This document shows, one piece after another, positions 1 to 10,833 of a stretch of 64,000 nucleotides of DNA. A model generated the notes under the pieces. It was not told the origin of the DNA. It did not search any database and saw nothing but the letters and a program-made list of their open reading frames with translations. How positions within the stretch are numbered: position 1 is the stretch's first letter; each line of letters begins with the position of its first letter. The DNA is from Stenopsyche tienmushanensis (lineage: Eukaryota; Arthropoda; Insecta; Trichoptera; Stenopsychidae), in contig WACJ01000105.1 of the NCBI GenBank assembly GCA_008973525.1, positions 62,001-126,000 on the forward strand, in the 5' to 3' direction. Made by a program: the position numbers and the translations under genes.

Positions 1-486
1 CAAATTTGACAACCATCGTGCGATCCGGATGAAATTTGACCCAATTTCTGTGATAAAAATCATTTAAAACCAAGCGACGTCCTCCGTTAAAAATTATGAC
101 TTGAATGCGAATATATTTTACACGGCTATAAGATAATCTAAATATATTATAATAAATTATAAATTCTCTTCTTTATGAGTTAATGTCATACGGCTATAAG
201 TTAATGAAGTGTTTTTTTTTTAATTTTAAGCCACAACGAGAGGGGCTAAATTGCTAAAGTTGGTTAGCATTTTAAGAGGGTCATAATTACATTTTTATTA
301 TAATGACGACCTTGTCGCAATTATTAATTAATTTTATTCTTAATTATGTAAATTGAAACGTTTTGGAGCCATCATAATCTAATTAATGAGGGATCAATGG
401 CAGACAAATGGATTCAAATGAATTTACTGCAATGATAATCAACTGGAACTGATGATCTGATGTTTTGAATACTGATGCAAAGATTT
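1..486. other. AT-rich sequence, possible Helitron fragment
   Basis: The first 80 bases (GTGCGATCCGGATGAAATTT) resemble the 'gatcggatgaaattt' stretch found just inside insect Helitron 5' ends, but no terminus is visible. The remainder shows nothing recognisable. Confidence 0.3.
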
Positions 487-965
487 TTATTTATATAAGA
501 AAAGATGAAAATACAATTCAAAAATAGATAAATAAAACACCAAAAAATTATTTAGAAAATATGCCCGAAGTAACATTAAAGCATCGAGTGTTTCAACATT
601 TAGTCTGGATCTAATTTTGAAAACCAGGCAACTTGCTGCTGAAAATGCACGCTCAGCCTCCACACTTGTTGGAGGTTTCATCTTAAAATATTTAAATGTT
701 AGTTCAAGTTGATAAAATTCCTTCCTGCTGAGACACGTATAAAAACTCGCAAAATTCCCGATTTCCCGACAAATTATTTATTTCCGTCGGTGCAGATTAA
801 TACTTAAATACTATAAAACTTTGATGTGATTCGTAATTATATTACGAAGGAATAAAAAAAATCTGAACTCCGTATCTATTATATTTCATGTCGATATTCC
901 CATTATTAAAGTCGAGGTGTAGTAAATACATCACCGGTAGGGTAAGATTAATATAACGATGCGCC
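487..965 (-). pseudogene. hAT transposase C-terminal remnant
   Basis: The minus strand reads CLSRKEFYQLELTFKYFK then MKPPTSVEAERAFSAAS and KIRSRLNVETLDALMLLRAY. This is the hAT C-terminal dimerisation region, of the TSVEAERAFS...RSRL...LDALxxLR type. The frame stays open upstream into a repeat (about 723-965) that recurs at 12.4, 32.6, 34.8, 35.9 and 38.6 kb, linking that repeat family to hAT. No catalytic core or termini were found here. Confidence 0.8.
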
Positions 966-1079
966 AAAAGCTCCGAATTACAAACACTTAAAAGTTTCTT
1001 TTTAGGATATAAAAACACCTTTGCTGTTGAAATTATCTGCTTATCTTTATCTGTCTATTGTCTATTTCTTGTGACGCTA

Positions 1080-1370
1080 CGATATTTAATTCATTTTTCG
1101 TCACCTGTTACCAAACAGTCAAAAAATGGCTCTCTTTCGAAACTCAATAAAAGTGCAGATGTTTATTCGTTGCTGGTAATTGGATTCGGATAACTCATGC
1201 GGTACCCACTTTCAAGCTTGGATACTTTCTCAATCTCCTTTAAATGATTAAAAACTGCTCCATGAGATGAATTTATCTTTTCTGCAACCTGATCCACTGT
1301 TAATTGTGGCTTTGACTCCACAAGATTTTTAAGAATATCGTTATCTAAATTAACAGGACGTCCTTAACAG
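1080..1370 (-). pseudogene. Mariner transposase remnant
   Basis: Minus-strand reading: GRPVNLDNDILKNLVESKPQ, LTVDQVAEKINSSHGAVFNH, LKEIEKV (second helix-turn-helix), then after a break EREPFFDCLVTGDEK, the block holding the first catalytic Asp, followed by a stop. The order fits mariner, but stops and missing ends make it a relic. Confidence 0.7.
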
Positions 1371-1451
1371 AGCATTCCTTACACTGATAGTAACGGATTG
1401 ACTAATATATTAGTCAAGTGACGACAAAATCAACAGATTCGAAATCTGATG

Positions 1452-2111
1452 TTAACCTTTTCGTTAGTGAGCAAATTTAAAATCGATGAATTCGTTGATG
1501 TCATAATCGCTTTACACCGATTACTTTCTGTCAGCTCCTAATCAGCGTAAGACAATCTTCAATTCGAGGCAGAGTCAATTGTAAATGAACACTTGATAGT
1601 GCATACAAGACCACTTCATTTCTTTACATAAACAATGCACAAAAAATCGATTCAAGTGCTCCTCCTTTAGAAGGAAATGATAATTGGACAAAGACTCATT
1701 CAACACGCAGCGAAGAACAGCAAGCAGTTAAATAAACAAACACTCTCGATAACACACAATATTCGGTCGTTTATTTACGTAAACAAATAACAGACTTGAA
1801 ATCGAAATCATTATAAGTGGATAAATTTGGGCTTAACGATCTATACAATCCTGCGATGCTGTGAGAAAGCTCTCCGTCTCAGTCTCCTAAACTGCGCTAA
1901 GTTATCTCTGTCTCTGTCCGCCTCGGAGCTTCAATGCACAAGAGTGCTCTTTCTGAATAGTGAAAGTCATATCGACGACCCTTCGATAATACTCCTCAAA
2001 AGGTTAATTTGTAATTTATTTACACTGTTTAAAAATTTCACAAAAATGCGTATAAACTTTTGGACTAACCTGATAAAGTGCAAATTTAAGGCAAGCATGT
2101 CTAGCTATTAA
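1452..2111 (-). mobile_element. TTAA-MITE family copy, minus orientation
   Basis: An inverted copy of 3950-4399: shared words include GAGCAAATTTAAAATCGATG near 1481 and CAGCGTAAGACAATCTTCAA near 1543, then a TCTCTGTCTCTGTCCGCCTC block near 1908. TTAA sits at both edges. No coding capacity; the open frame inside is a by-product. Confidence 0.65.
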
Positions 2112-2411
2112 CCTTTCTGTCAATAATGTAGCCTGGGCAGTCTATTATGATTTTGAAATGAATATTTTAATACAGGTTATGTATAGACCTTATCAAATCT
2201 CCCTGACTTTGTCTTTTTGAAAGTTTTACAGAATTTATATTTTTTAAAAAAAGTTCGGAATCCTTGTGTTTCAAAAAAAAAGGATGTTTCTATTTATGTA
2301 CTTAAAGCCAATTAAATAGGTTTGATGAGGTTGAATATTTAAAGGGTTAAATATGCTCTTAGAATTTAAGCTTCTACAAGAAAAATCCTTTACTTATCGT
2401 AATGTAACAAA

Positions 2412-2700
2412 GTGGAATTCAATTTGCATCAGCCAAATGGAAATAATGTTCGACTGATTGTAGACCGAAAAGAGTTTAAAAAAATGTTTTTCAACATAGC
2501 TAAACTATATATATTACATAGCGACAAATTTGATAAGAATGCTTTTATATCAGATGACACCATAATACTAGTCAGTTCAAAAGAAAATCTCCAAAGATGA
2601 TATGTGCACGTCAGAAAAGCGTTATCAACGTATGGAAGACTCAAAATAAGTATATGCCATCTGAAGGCATCTCAAACCTTCAAATGTATCAAAAAACGCT
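2412..2700 (+). pseudogene. Possible reverse-transcriptase fragment
   Basis: The frame reads NAFISDDTIILVSSKENLQR, then past a stop YVHVRKALSTYGRLKIS. This resembles the catalytic ADD box and following helix of non-LTR reverse transcriptases (ADDTxxxxSxxxNLQ...xxYGLKIN), with A replaced by S. It is short and isolated. Confidence 0.4.
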
Positions 2701-3949
2701 AGTACAAATATGACGTCTAATATAATATTCGAATGAGGATAAATCAATATATGCCTTTATGATTTTCGTACATACAATAATGTAATCATTCACAAATCAC
2801 ATGGAATTTTGACACGTTTCATATCAGCTTTAAACACAAAAAAAAATACGCAAACATACTCACGTTAACTGGTTTCAGACCGGGCGAATCGGAGTGCTCT
2901 GAAAATAAAAAGCGTTGTTGTAATATATTTTCAGAACAAATAACAGGCATGTTAACATGTTTACGAGCCCTAAAGCGTTTCAGTCTACGCGGCCATCGTA
3001 TAATTGCTAGAGACCTACGAAGGGCCTCCGTAACGTCTTACAAATATGACATGTGATAAGTATGAAAATAAATTGGTCTTTCGTCTGTGTCGTGGAGTGC
3101 TTTCTACGATGGCATTAAACTTAAAAGCTACGCAGCGAGTTTTTCGGGCCGGGCTCATAAAAGACATTTTAGAATATTGCCCATGAGCGTCTGTTTGATC
3201 GACGGTATTCGCATTGGGAAATGACCTCGTTACGAAAGAAAAAAAAACATTAAGGATCTATAGGCAAAATGAAAGCTCGCCTTCTGTTCCTTGAGATATT
3301 GCAAAATAAATATGCTTTAATGCGACTTTAGATCGCCATCGGCGCGGAAATTTTTACAACCGGGTACCAAATAACGATGCAATCTATTTTAAAGTCATTA
3401 TAAAATTATTTTCATGTATTTCGCTATATATGTGTCGATATAGTGGACTTTTATGACAATCATACAAATCCAGAATGTGGGGAAATAATCATCCTACGAA
3501 CAAATTTGGGATTGATCGGAGACGATTAATAATGTTCATCTAAAATAAATAATTCCATCTTAACTTAGTCACATGTGGAATGCACCACTTAAAAAATCCT
3601 TTCCATCCCAATAATATCTAGCAATTGATTGATATGGGAATCAAAAGGAATTCTATCCGAGCATGAAATCTAATATTCCGATAGATTGGATCTAAAAACG
3701 TTTTCCCAAATTAGGTTCCTTCTTCCGCGGATATGAGATCGCAGCATCTTTCTTTCGTGATCAATTCTTCATTTCCACCGTCACGATCAGTAAAATGAAT
3801 TATCCGATAACCGTTTTGATTATATAATACATCAGTGATTTTCAAAATGAGAGTCGCGACCCTCAATCAAATGAATCAGGAAAAACATTTGAAGGATCGC
3901 AGATAAATTGATTCACACTAAATTTAATTTAAAATATGTTTAATGAACT
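2701..3949. other. No recognised gene
   Basis: Moderately AT-rich DNA lying between the two inverted MITE copies. I see no conserved coding, although the start could belong to the reverse-transcriptase fragment. Confidence 0.4.
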
Positions 3950-4399
3950 CTTACCCCTAAAGGAGTACTATCCCAGGGCCTGAGACGCCCCCTCCACTTT
4001 TCAGATAGAGCACTCTTGTACATTGAGCTCGGAGACAGACAGAGACAGAGAGAGAACGTAGCGCAGTTCGGGAGACAGAGACGGAGAGCTTCCCCGCATA
4101 CATCACACGATTGTATAGATCGTTAGCCCAAATTCATCCACTGATAATGATTTCGATTTCAAGTTTGTTATTTGTTTACGCAAATAGATTACCGAATATT
4201 TTGTGCTATCGACAGTGTTTATTTATTAAATTTCTCAAAAAATGACGTGGTCTTGTATGCTATCAACAGTGCTTATATACAATTGACTCTGCCTCGAATT
4301 GAAGATTGTCTTACGCTGATAGAAGCTGACATCATCGGCATCAACGACTTCATCGATTTTAAATTTGCTCACTCCTCCCAAAAAAGTTAATAAGGTTAA
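3950..4399 (+). mobile_element. TTAA-MITE family copy, plus orientation
   Basis: Starts CTTACCCCTAAAGGAGTA, carries the family's GAGCTCGGAGACAGACAGAG block near 4025, and ends AAGGTTAA at 4394-4399. It faces the copy at 1452-2111, forming an inverted pair about 1.8 kb apart. Confidence 0.65.
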
Positions 4400-4414
4400 T
4401 GTTGAAGCATATAT

Positions 4415-4485
4415 AGTGTACTCTCAATTATCCGGGTGCGGATTATTTGGTTTGCGGATTATCCGTGCTTTTCTTACATGATTAT
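4415..4485 (+). repeat. pogo/jerky-like terminal repeat fragment
   Basis: GTACTCTCAATTATCCGGGT, then a GCGGATTATTTGG/GCGGATTATCCG doublet, the kind of end seen in pogo/Tigger/jerky-type transposons. No partner terminus or transposase is visible. Confidence 0.35.
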
Positions 4486-4599
4486 GAGGCGTACCGATTG
4501 ATTACGATCGTAAAGACGCAACGATGCCAATTGTGTATGGAAACAGCTAAGTTCAAGATTCAAGCAACGAACGTCTCTGTTCCTGTATTGAAACTCATT

Positions 4600-4830
4600 A
4601 CCTGCTTAACCTTCTGAAGAAGAAGGAGGACAACGATTTTAAGACAGCGCTGCGGTTGAACAATACGTGCGCAACCGCCTTCTTTCTTCAGTGACGGTTT
4701 TCTATCTGATTTGTTCTGATGATTCTTTTTTCAAAGGGAGAGAAGTGTGTAGAAAAATAAGATACTCCATTTGTATTTTTAAATATCTTTAATAAATTTG
4801 TGCAGCAAAATTCCGGGTTATATTTGAATC
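4600..4830 (+). pseudogene. Mariner C-terminal fragment
   Basis: A frame reads GGQRF, then VEQYVRN, followed by GAAAAATAAGATACTCCATT and ATTCCGGGTTATATTTG. The same sequence occurs at 25930-26165, where it follows a mariner SLDLASCDYH motif, so this is the C-terminal end of the same lineage without its catalytic part. Confidence 0.55.
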
Positions 4831-5608
4831 CTCTGGTATGAGCGTTTTTCTTAACACATTACCATCGGGCGAGCGTTCAAGGCTGCTGCTACGTACGGCG
4901 GGCATAAACAAGAGCATTTTGCGTAAAAACTATTTTTTACAAAAATCGATATATCTCTTAAAGTATTTCATATTTTCTAATGAAATTTTAAATAATCACT
5001 TGCCAAATAGTGCTTCTTCATTTAGTAAACTTATTAAGACAAATGATAATGTTTAAAGTCGTATTTACTTATTCACTCACAAGATATAAATATATATTTA
5101 TAAAAGTTATACAGAAATAATTAACTACGTAAATATTCGTAAAACGTCTTCTAATATCTAGGCATTGTATGATAATTATGAAAAAATTGGCCTCGATGTG
5201 AAGGAATTTCACAAAATTTACACATTAGTAGTCAATGATTTTTTTTGTGAACACACGACATTGTCTTTGGGAATTCTTTTTTTTTACCGTTTGTTATTAT
5301 TTTTATGGCTTGATTTTGTTTCATTTCCATTAACAATCGTTTGGGGGATCTCTTCTACATATTTTGGGTGATAATTTCGACTGGTCCTGGTTCTGGTTCA
5401 TCCAATACGGTATCAACTGTGGCGCGAATGAAACTCCAACACTTCGCGATGCTTTGTTATTTAAATTTAATTTTTTTAAACTATAAAAGAATTTTAAAAA
5501 AAACACAGTTCAACAAATACAACACTACTCCTTTTGTCCATTTTTTTTCTATGCGTATAGACTATAGTACGATAAGTATTGGTCAGCGAGATCAACACCT
5601 TTACTCTA
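4831..5608. other. AT-rich, no recognised gene
   Basis: Poly-T-rich sequence with several open frames of biased composition, but no family motif or splice-site pattern. Confidence 0.4.
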
Positions 5609-6525
5609 TTAAGGCGTCTTCTCACTTTAGGCGCCTCAAAAATAGGCTATTTTCGGGATTTTTTTTCGAGGATTTTCGCTAAAAATTATGGAATAAAATG
5701 GATCTTATGTAATAAACACATCTTTTAAATACATGAAAAAAAATTTTTTTTATATTTTTGAACGATTATTATAATAAAACAGTAGCATCGAAAAACCCGT
5801 GTAGAAATGTTATGCTCGTGGCTTGTTGATGGTATCTCCGTGATGGGTCAATTGAAACAAAAAAATAAAACTGTTTTAGATTCAGTATATCAGTGGCTAT
5901 AGCGCATATCATCAAATTTTTGATATTCGTGATATTAACAAAATGGCGCACGTTTTTAGAAAAAGTAAAAAAAACGCGGTTTTTTTTGCAGTTTTTTGTA
6001 AAAAAAAATTACTTAAAATCAAAATTTCAAAAATCTGATGATATGTGCTATAGCCATAAGTATGAAGAATATGTCATTCAAATTTCATGACAATCGGCCG
6101 GATAGTTTTCGAAAGTTCATCAACAAGCCACCGAAAAACCTTGTTTTGAGATAAACGCGTTTAAAGTTTTGGTTGCAGAAAAATTGCCCAGACACAGCTT
6201 CTGAAACACTCGTTGTTATTTTGGGTATTTCCTCCAAAGATCTTCATAAATCGGTTTCAAAACCTCGTGAACATCCTCAGCTAGAACAGGAAGATGTTTA
6301 AAAGTTTCAATCTGATTGTTTTTCACCACTTTCTTGTACTTGCACCATGAGTCTGAACAATACGTATGCAGCCGGGTGCTCTCAGGTAGTCGCCCAAAAA
6401 TGTAGTTAGACTCGTCCGATCTTTATAAAATTTCGATATAACATTTTTGAAGATATGTACTTTCAAAATTTAAAAAAAAATAAAAACCGATTTTTTTAAA
6501 TTTGTAAAGTGAGAAGACGCCTTAA
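5609..6525 (-). mobile_element. TTAA-flanked DNA transposon remnant, Mutator-like/Kolobok-like
   Basis: A perfect 17-bp inverted repeat (GGCGTCTTCTCACTTTA at 5613-5629 and its complement at 6505-6521) is flanked by TTAA on both sides. On the minus strand at about 6150-6400 frames read DSWCKYKKVVKNNQIETFKH, LPVLAEDVHEVLKPIYEDL, and NNNECFRSCVWAIF. This matches the DSWCKY...KPIYEDL...TQNxNE...VW pattern of a Mutator-like transposase domain seen in invertebrate mobile elements. An internal inverted repeat (GGCTATAGCGCATATCATCA, 5895, against its near-complement near 6054) also lies inside. TTAA target sites point to Kolobok rather than Mutator. At 909 bp it is internally deleted. Confidence 0.7.
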
Positions 6526-6639
6526 ATGGTTATTTAATTAGAAGAAAAGCAATAGTATTCCTTCTAGAACATTTGCTTCATTCCATAGTTTAAAAAAAAT
6601 ACTAAAATCATCACAGAATATTTTAAAAAGTACCTGTAG

Positions 6640-6684
6640 AGAAATGTCCACAAAAGTGGACACTGGACCACAAGGGGTTAACGA
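6640..6684 (-). repeat. piggyBac-like terminus fragment
   Basis: On the minus strand TTAACCCCTTGTGGTCCAGT then GTCCACTTTTGTGG: a TTAA followed by CCC, as in piggyBac-type ends. The partner end was not found. Confidence 0.4.
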
Positions 6685-6951
6685 CTGACTTAAATAAACA
6701 AAAAATTGTCTCTCTGACATATTTTTGAAGTGTTTAAATCTTGTTGAAATTGTTTATTTCATTAGAGCAGTCGTCTGATGTCAGCCACGTGAGATTATTT
6801 ATACGTAATTTTATACTCAGACTAAAAGCATATATCATACTTATATTTTAATTTTTTGTTGAAGTAAATATAGTTTGAACCTTTTTAAAGCGTTAGACAT
6901 TCAATGTTCATACAAAAATATCTGGTATCTATACTTTTTCTGCCGTCAAAG

Positions 6952-7038
6952 TGGAGTCAACGCAAAAGGTATAAATACCTCTCCCGCCGGTAACCACCAG
7001 TCGGCGCAACGGGTATAAATACCCTTCCCGATGGAGAT
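6952..7038 (+). repeat. 44-bp tandem duplication with GGTATAAATACC palindromes
   Basis: Two units, each with CGCAA, GGTATAAATACC and CCCG, start 44 bp apart (6968 and 7012). Each core is an inverted repeat with a TATAAATA centre. Function unknown; it may belong to a transposon end. Confidence 0.6.
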
Positions 7039-7139
7039 GTGTTAATAAATATGATCGGCGTTTCGGATTCCATTTTTAGAAGTTGTTCGCATGCCTTAAT
7101 GCGGTCGCCTAGGTTCTCTTCGCATAGTTCGTGCGGCAC

Positions 7140-7260
7140 ACAATTTCGCACCAAAAAAAGCTATGATTTACATAGAAAAAATGAAGACGCTTTAAAAAAC
7201 CGCATAACTTCAAAATCGCACAAAAAGAGATTTACAGTTATCGGCGAAGTAAATTTTGTT
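7140..7260 (+). mobile_element. Tigger-like MITE fragment
   Basis: Contains AAAAAACCGCATAACTTCAA and AATCGCACAAAAAGAGATTT, the right end of the MITE family found whole at 9981-10831 and 36033-36869. The left half is missing or diverged. Confidence 0.65.
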
Positions 7261-7399
7261 TTAGAAAATGGTCCACGTAGACGACCGACTAACATCATTC
7301 ATGACGATAAGCCATATATGGGAGATGAACTAAGCTTATTGATTACTCTGTAATATCTTGCAAAGGGATTAAAATCTTGCACTACGGTTAAAATCTCCA

Positions 7400-9978
7400 A
7401 AACGTAATTGATTAAGGGCACTCGAACAAGTAGCATTACTCATATTCTAATTCGATTTCTTTGATCGTGCGCAAATGATATTGTATATCGATAGGTTTAA
7501 TGTGTAGACAGCCATCATCTTGTTCGGATTGTAGAAGTAAAAAAGTTAAAAAAAAAACTCAATAGATGGATTCCGCACGAGTTGACAGAGCCCAATAAAC
7601 CTCGACAACTACAGGGAGCCTCTCTACTTTACTCAACAGATAGGTTTGGATCGATACTGCGATATTACAAGACACGTTCTACAGTGTATCGCACAAAAAC
7701 TATCGAATTTCGCTAATAATAAAAATTCGGACATTTCACATGAAAACATCCCACAAATCTCTAAATATTGACCCAAAATATACAATGCTTCTAATTTTGA
7801 GAGTGATTTTGGACTATAAGGATGAAAGTCTTTGTTTTGGAAACGATATACGAGCATGTTGAACGATATTATAATAAAAATTATACGCTTTTTAGAACAA
7901 TTTTATAAATGATCTATGAAAGGCGTTATGATGTTGTGCTGGCATCGTCATAAATAAATGGCAGGATGAAGATATTTCGAAATATTTGAAGATTTTAAAG
8001 ACAAAGAATGCGCGTTATAAGAGGTCAGCCATAATACATTGAGCTTATTTAGCAACTCACAACAGGACCTAAATATATAATACTTTTTAAGTAGGGCATC
8101 GTTTTAGCAACTTCGTTAACCAGCATTGTTTATCGCATCACAAAAAGAGTATAAAATATTTACAACCTAAGGCATACTGCGGCAAATTATTTCGTGGAGA
8201 TAAATTATGGCGCATTATGTCCCCAATAAAATAAGGACTCACAAAACGGACTCACCCCTGGATGCTTTGATAAAACAGTCGAAGTTATATCTACGGTGGT
8301 TGGGCTTCGTTCAGCTTAAAGAGTCAAGGTATGGGGACTTTATCGGGTTAAAAAAATCGCAATTAAATATATATATATATATATTGAGTACATTCAAAAA
8401 TGAATTCCGCGTAATTCATATGAATTGAAATTAATTTTTGAAGACTATGAATTTATACGCTTTTCATTCCGGATTAATTTGCTTCTGACGAGGGAGTATT
8501 TCATCCCACGTCAAATGTACATTTAATTTGCTCGAAACTATGAAACTCGCGACTCATCGCGAAACTTCAGCGCGGGCTTTGAATTATTAGCATTTAATAA
8601 TATTTATTTTTAAAGCAACCCTCAAACACATATTTTTCATTGGCTGATGTTTATTTTATCGCAAAAATTGTATAAGCCACGCATTTAATCAAAGTTTGCC
8701 AAACAGCCGATATCCCGAGGAGGATATAAATTTTAAGCGACGTATTTTTTCCCGTTTTTCGAAAAAGAAGTTACCACAGCGGGAAGGAATAAAATTGCTT
8801 TCGGAACATTATTTATAAATAAAATCGATATGAAACTTAATGCCGCATCGTAACGGTCCGATATGTAAAAATTTTACGCCAAAAGACGAAAAAAGGTCCA
8901 TCGACTTGGCAATCTCAGATAAAAGTTGTAATATCATCGAACAATGGCGCCTATGTGCGATATCCCCCGGCATATTGCTTTCTTGGATCGTTTTTCCATC
9001 TTCCATATCCTTGTTATTTTTATAGTGGTCCTGTTATATCGATATTAGGTTTCACCTTGTAAGCGATAGATTTCAAAATTATCGGATTTTTTTATCAAAA
9101 GGAAATATTTCGACTCGAACATGGCGCTTGTGTATCGAGAAAATCTGCAAATGAATGCCTATCGTACGATAAAAATAACAATATGAAAAATGGAATATTA
9201 TGTAAATCACAAATGAAAATAAAAAATACAATAGTTACATGCGATTGGTATGTTAGCAGCTAATGTAAACGATAGCAATTTTGTTAATAAAAGCCTGCCT
9301 AGGTCGTTTGATTGTCAATTTTCATTTATGTTTCCACGAAAACCTTTCTACCACCACCAATCATCAATATCAAATAGAAGCTTGGAAAAAGTTGTTCGTC
9401 ATCAGAGACTGATTCCTTTAATTTAGAGCAGATCCGACTGTAAATCTTTTTAAATTCACTTTTATCTTATATGGCTCATACAGTCCTATAAAAACAACCT
9501 CGACTACCGACAGCATAATTCAGTAATTTGCTTCTGTCCTGAGCTTTCTTCCTCAAAATGTTCAGGGCTAGATGTGCGACATTTTTGTTCAAACTCTTCA
9601 TTCTATCATAAATAAAAACCTGAATTTAAGACAACTCGAAGAAATTTATGCGGTGGCATCCATGCTAAATGACCCGCCCAAAGAAACTTCAAGAAAAATA
9701 AAAAAAAGCTAGGTTTCATCAGAATGAGTTCAAAACTGGTACAATAAAAAACGCTGTATGCTAATGAGGTATCCTGATAAGAGATGAAATTATTCTTCTA
9801 CAACTTCTTATCCTTTTCTGATCTTCTCTAGCAAATCTTGCAATCTTCGAATCTTGTTTACAAAAATGATTTTGCTCCACCTTAGACCCGTTAACAGCGG
9901 GATGCTATGCATAAACCGCGGGATACAAGAAAACTCATTCACAAAATTCACTTATTGGCTAAAATTTATCATTCTCAA
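7400..9978. other. No recognised gene
   Basis: AT-rich intergenic DNA. Includes a (TA) run near 8369-8385. No coding exon, RNA gene or repeat family could be supported. Confidence 0.4.
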
Positions 9979-10833
9979 TATACACTCAAATCTTTTTTTA
10001 TGCGACTTTTTTTTGTGCGATTTCGAAGTTATGCGATTTTTTTTAAGCATTTTTTTAATTCATAAAGAGTACGTATCGAGATATTTTGAATAAAATAGGA
10101 AATAAATCATCAACACTAACCGAAATTTGGAAAAAAAAACTATAATTTAGGACTGTGTAAATCATATTGCATCTGCTGAATTACGACCACGCCCTATATT
10201 CTGATTTGGAATTTTAAAAAAAATACTTCATTTTTTTGCATTTTTCCAATGTTTCAACATTTAAAAATACATTATCCAAAGGAATTTCCAAAATTCCAAC
10301 TCTATATAACCCTTTATTATTTAAAAAAAATTAAACTGGCAAAATAAGGCCAAAAAATGACTTGACAGAATTTTTTAAAGCAGTCGCCATTTTATGATTT
10401 TTTTTTAGTTAGGGACTATAGTGATATATTTACTAATTATGAATTATATTGTTAGAAATCTACACAGAACAATGATGACATTGACACTGGATAGACTATT
10501 TCTTCTCGATTTTGATTCATATCGAAAATCGCAACGAAAATTATCATACAGCGATTATAGTTTATAATTAAAATAATTAGTATTTCTCTCTCTTAAAATT
10601 TTACAAATCATGTAAGACGTCCTTTAAATGTTACCAAAAATGTTATTTTTCAATTGCCTTATTGTTTTCGTGTTTATTATTAACTTTTTTTTATGCGGTT
10701 TTGGATATATTTTGTATAGCTTTTTTAAAGTTATGCGGTTTTTAAAATCCAAGGAACGCATCTTCGGTTTTTCTATGTAAGTCATAACTTTTTTTGTGCG
10801 ATTTTCCGCGCAAAAAAAAGGTTGAGGTGTATA
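9979..10833 (-). mobile_element. Full-length pogo/Tigger-like MITE, copy 1
   Basis: Bounded by TA at both ends. The left end reads TACACTCAAATCTTTTTTTA and the right end, on the other strand, TACACCTCAACC, leading into TTTGTGCGATTTTCCGCG. At about 851 bp it is an inverted copy of 36033-36869, with a shared centre (the GACCACGCCCTATATTCTG block near 10188). The GTGCGATTT..AAGTTATGCG motif resembles Tigger inverted repeats. No transposase; non-autonomous. Confidence 0.8.
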
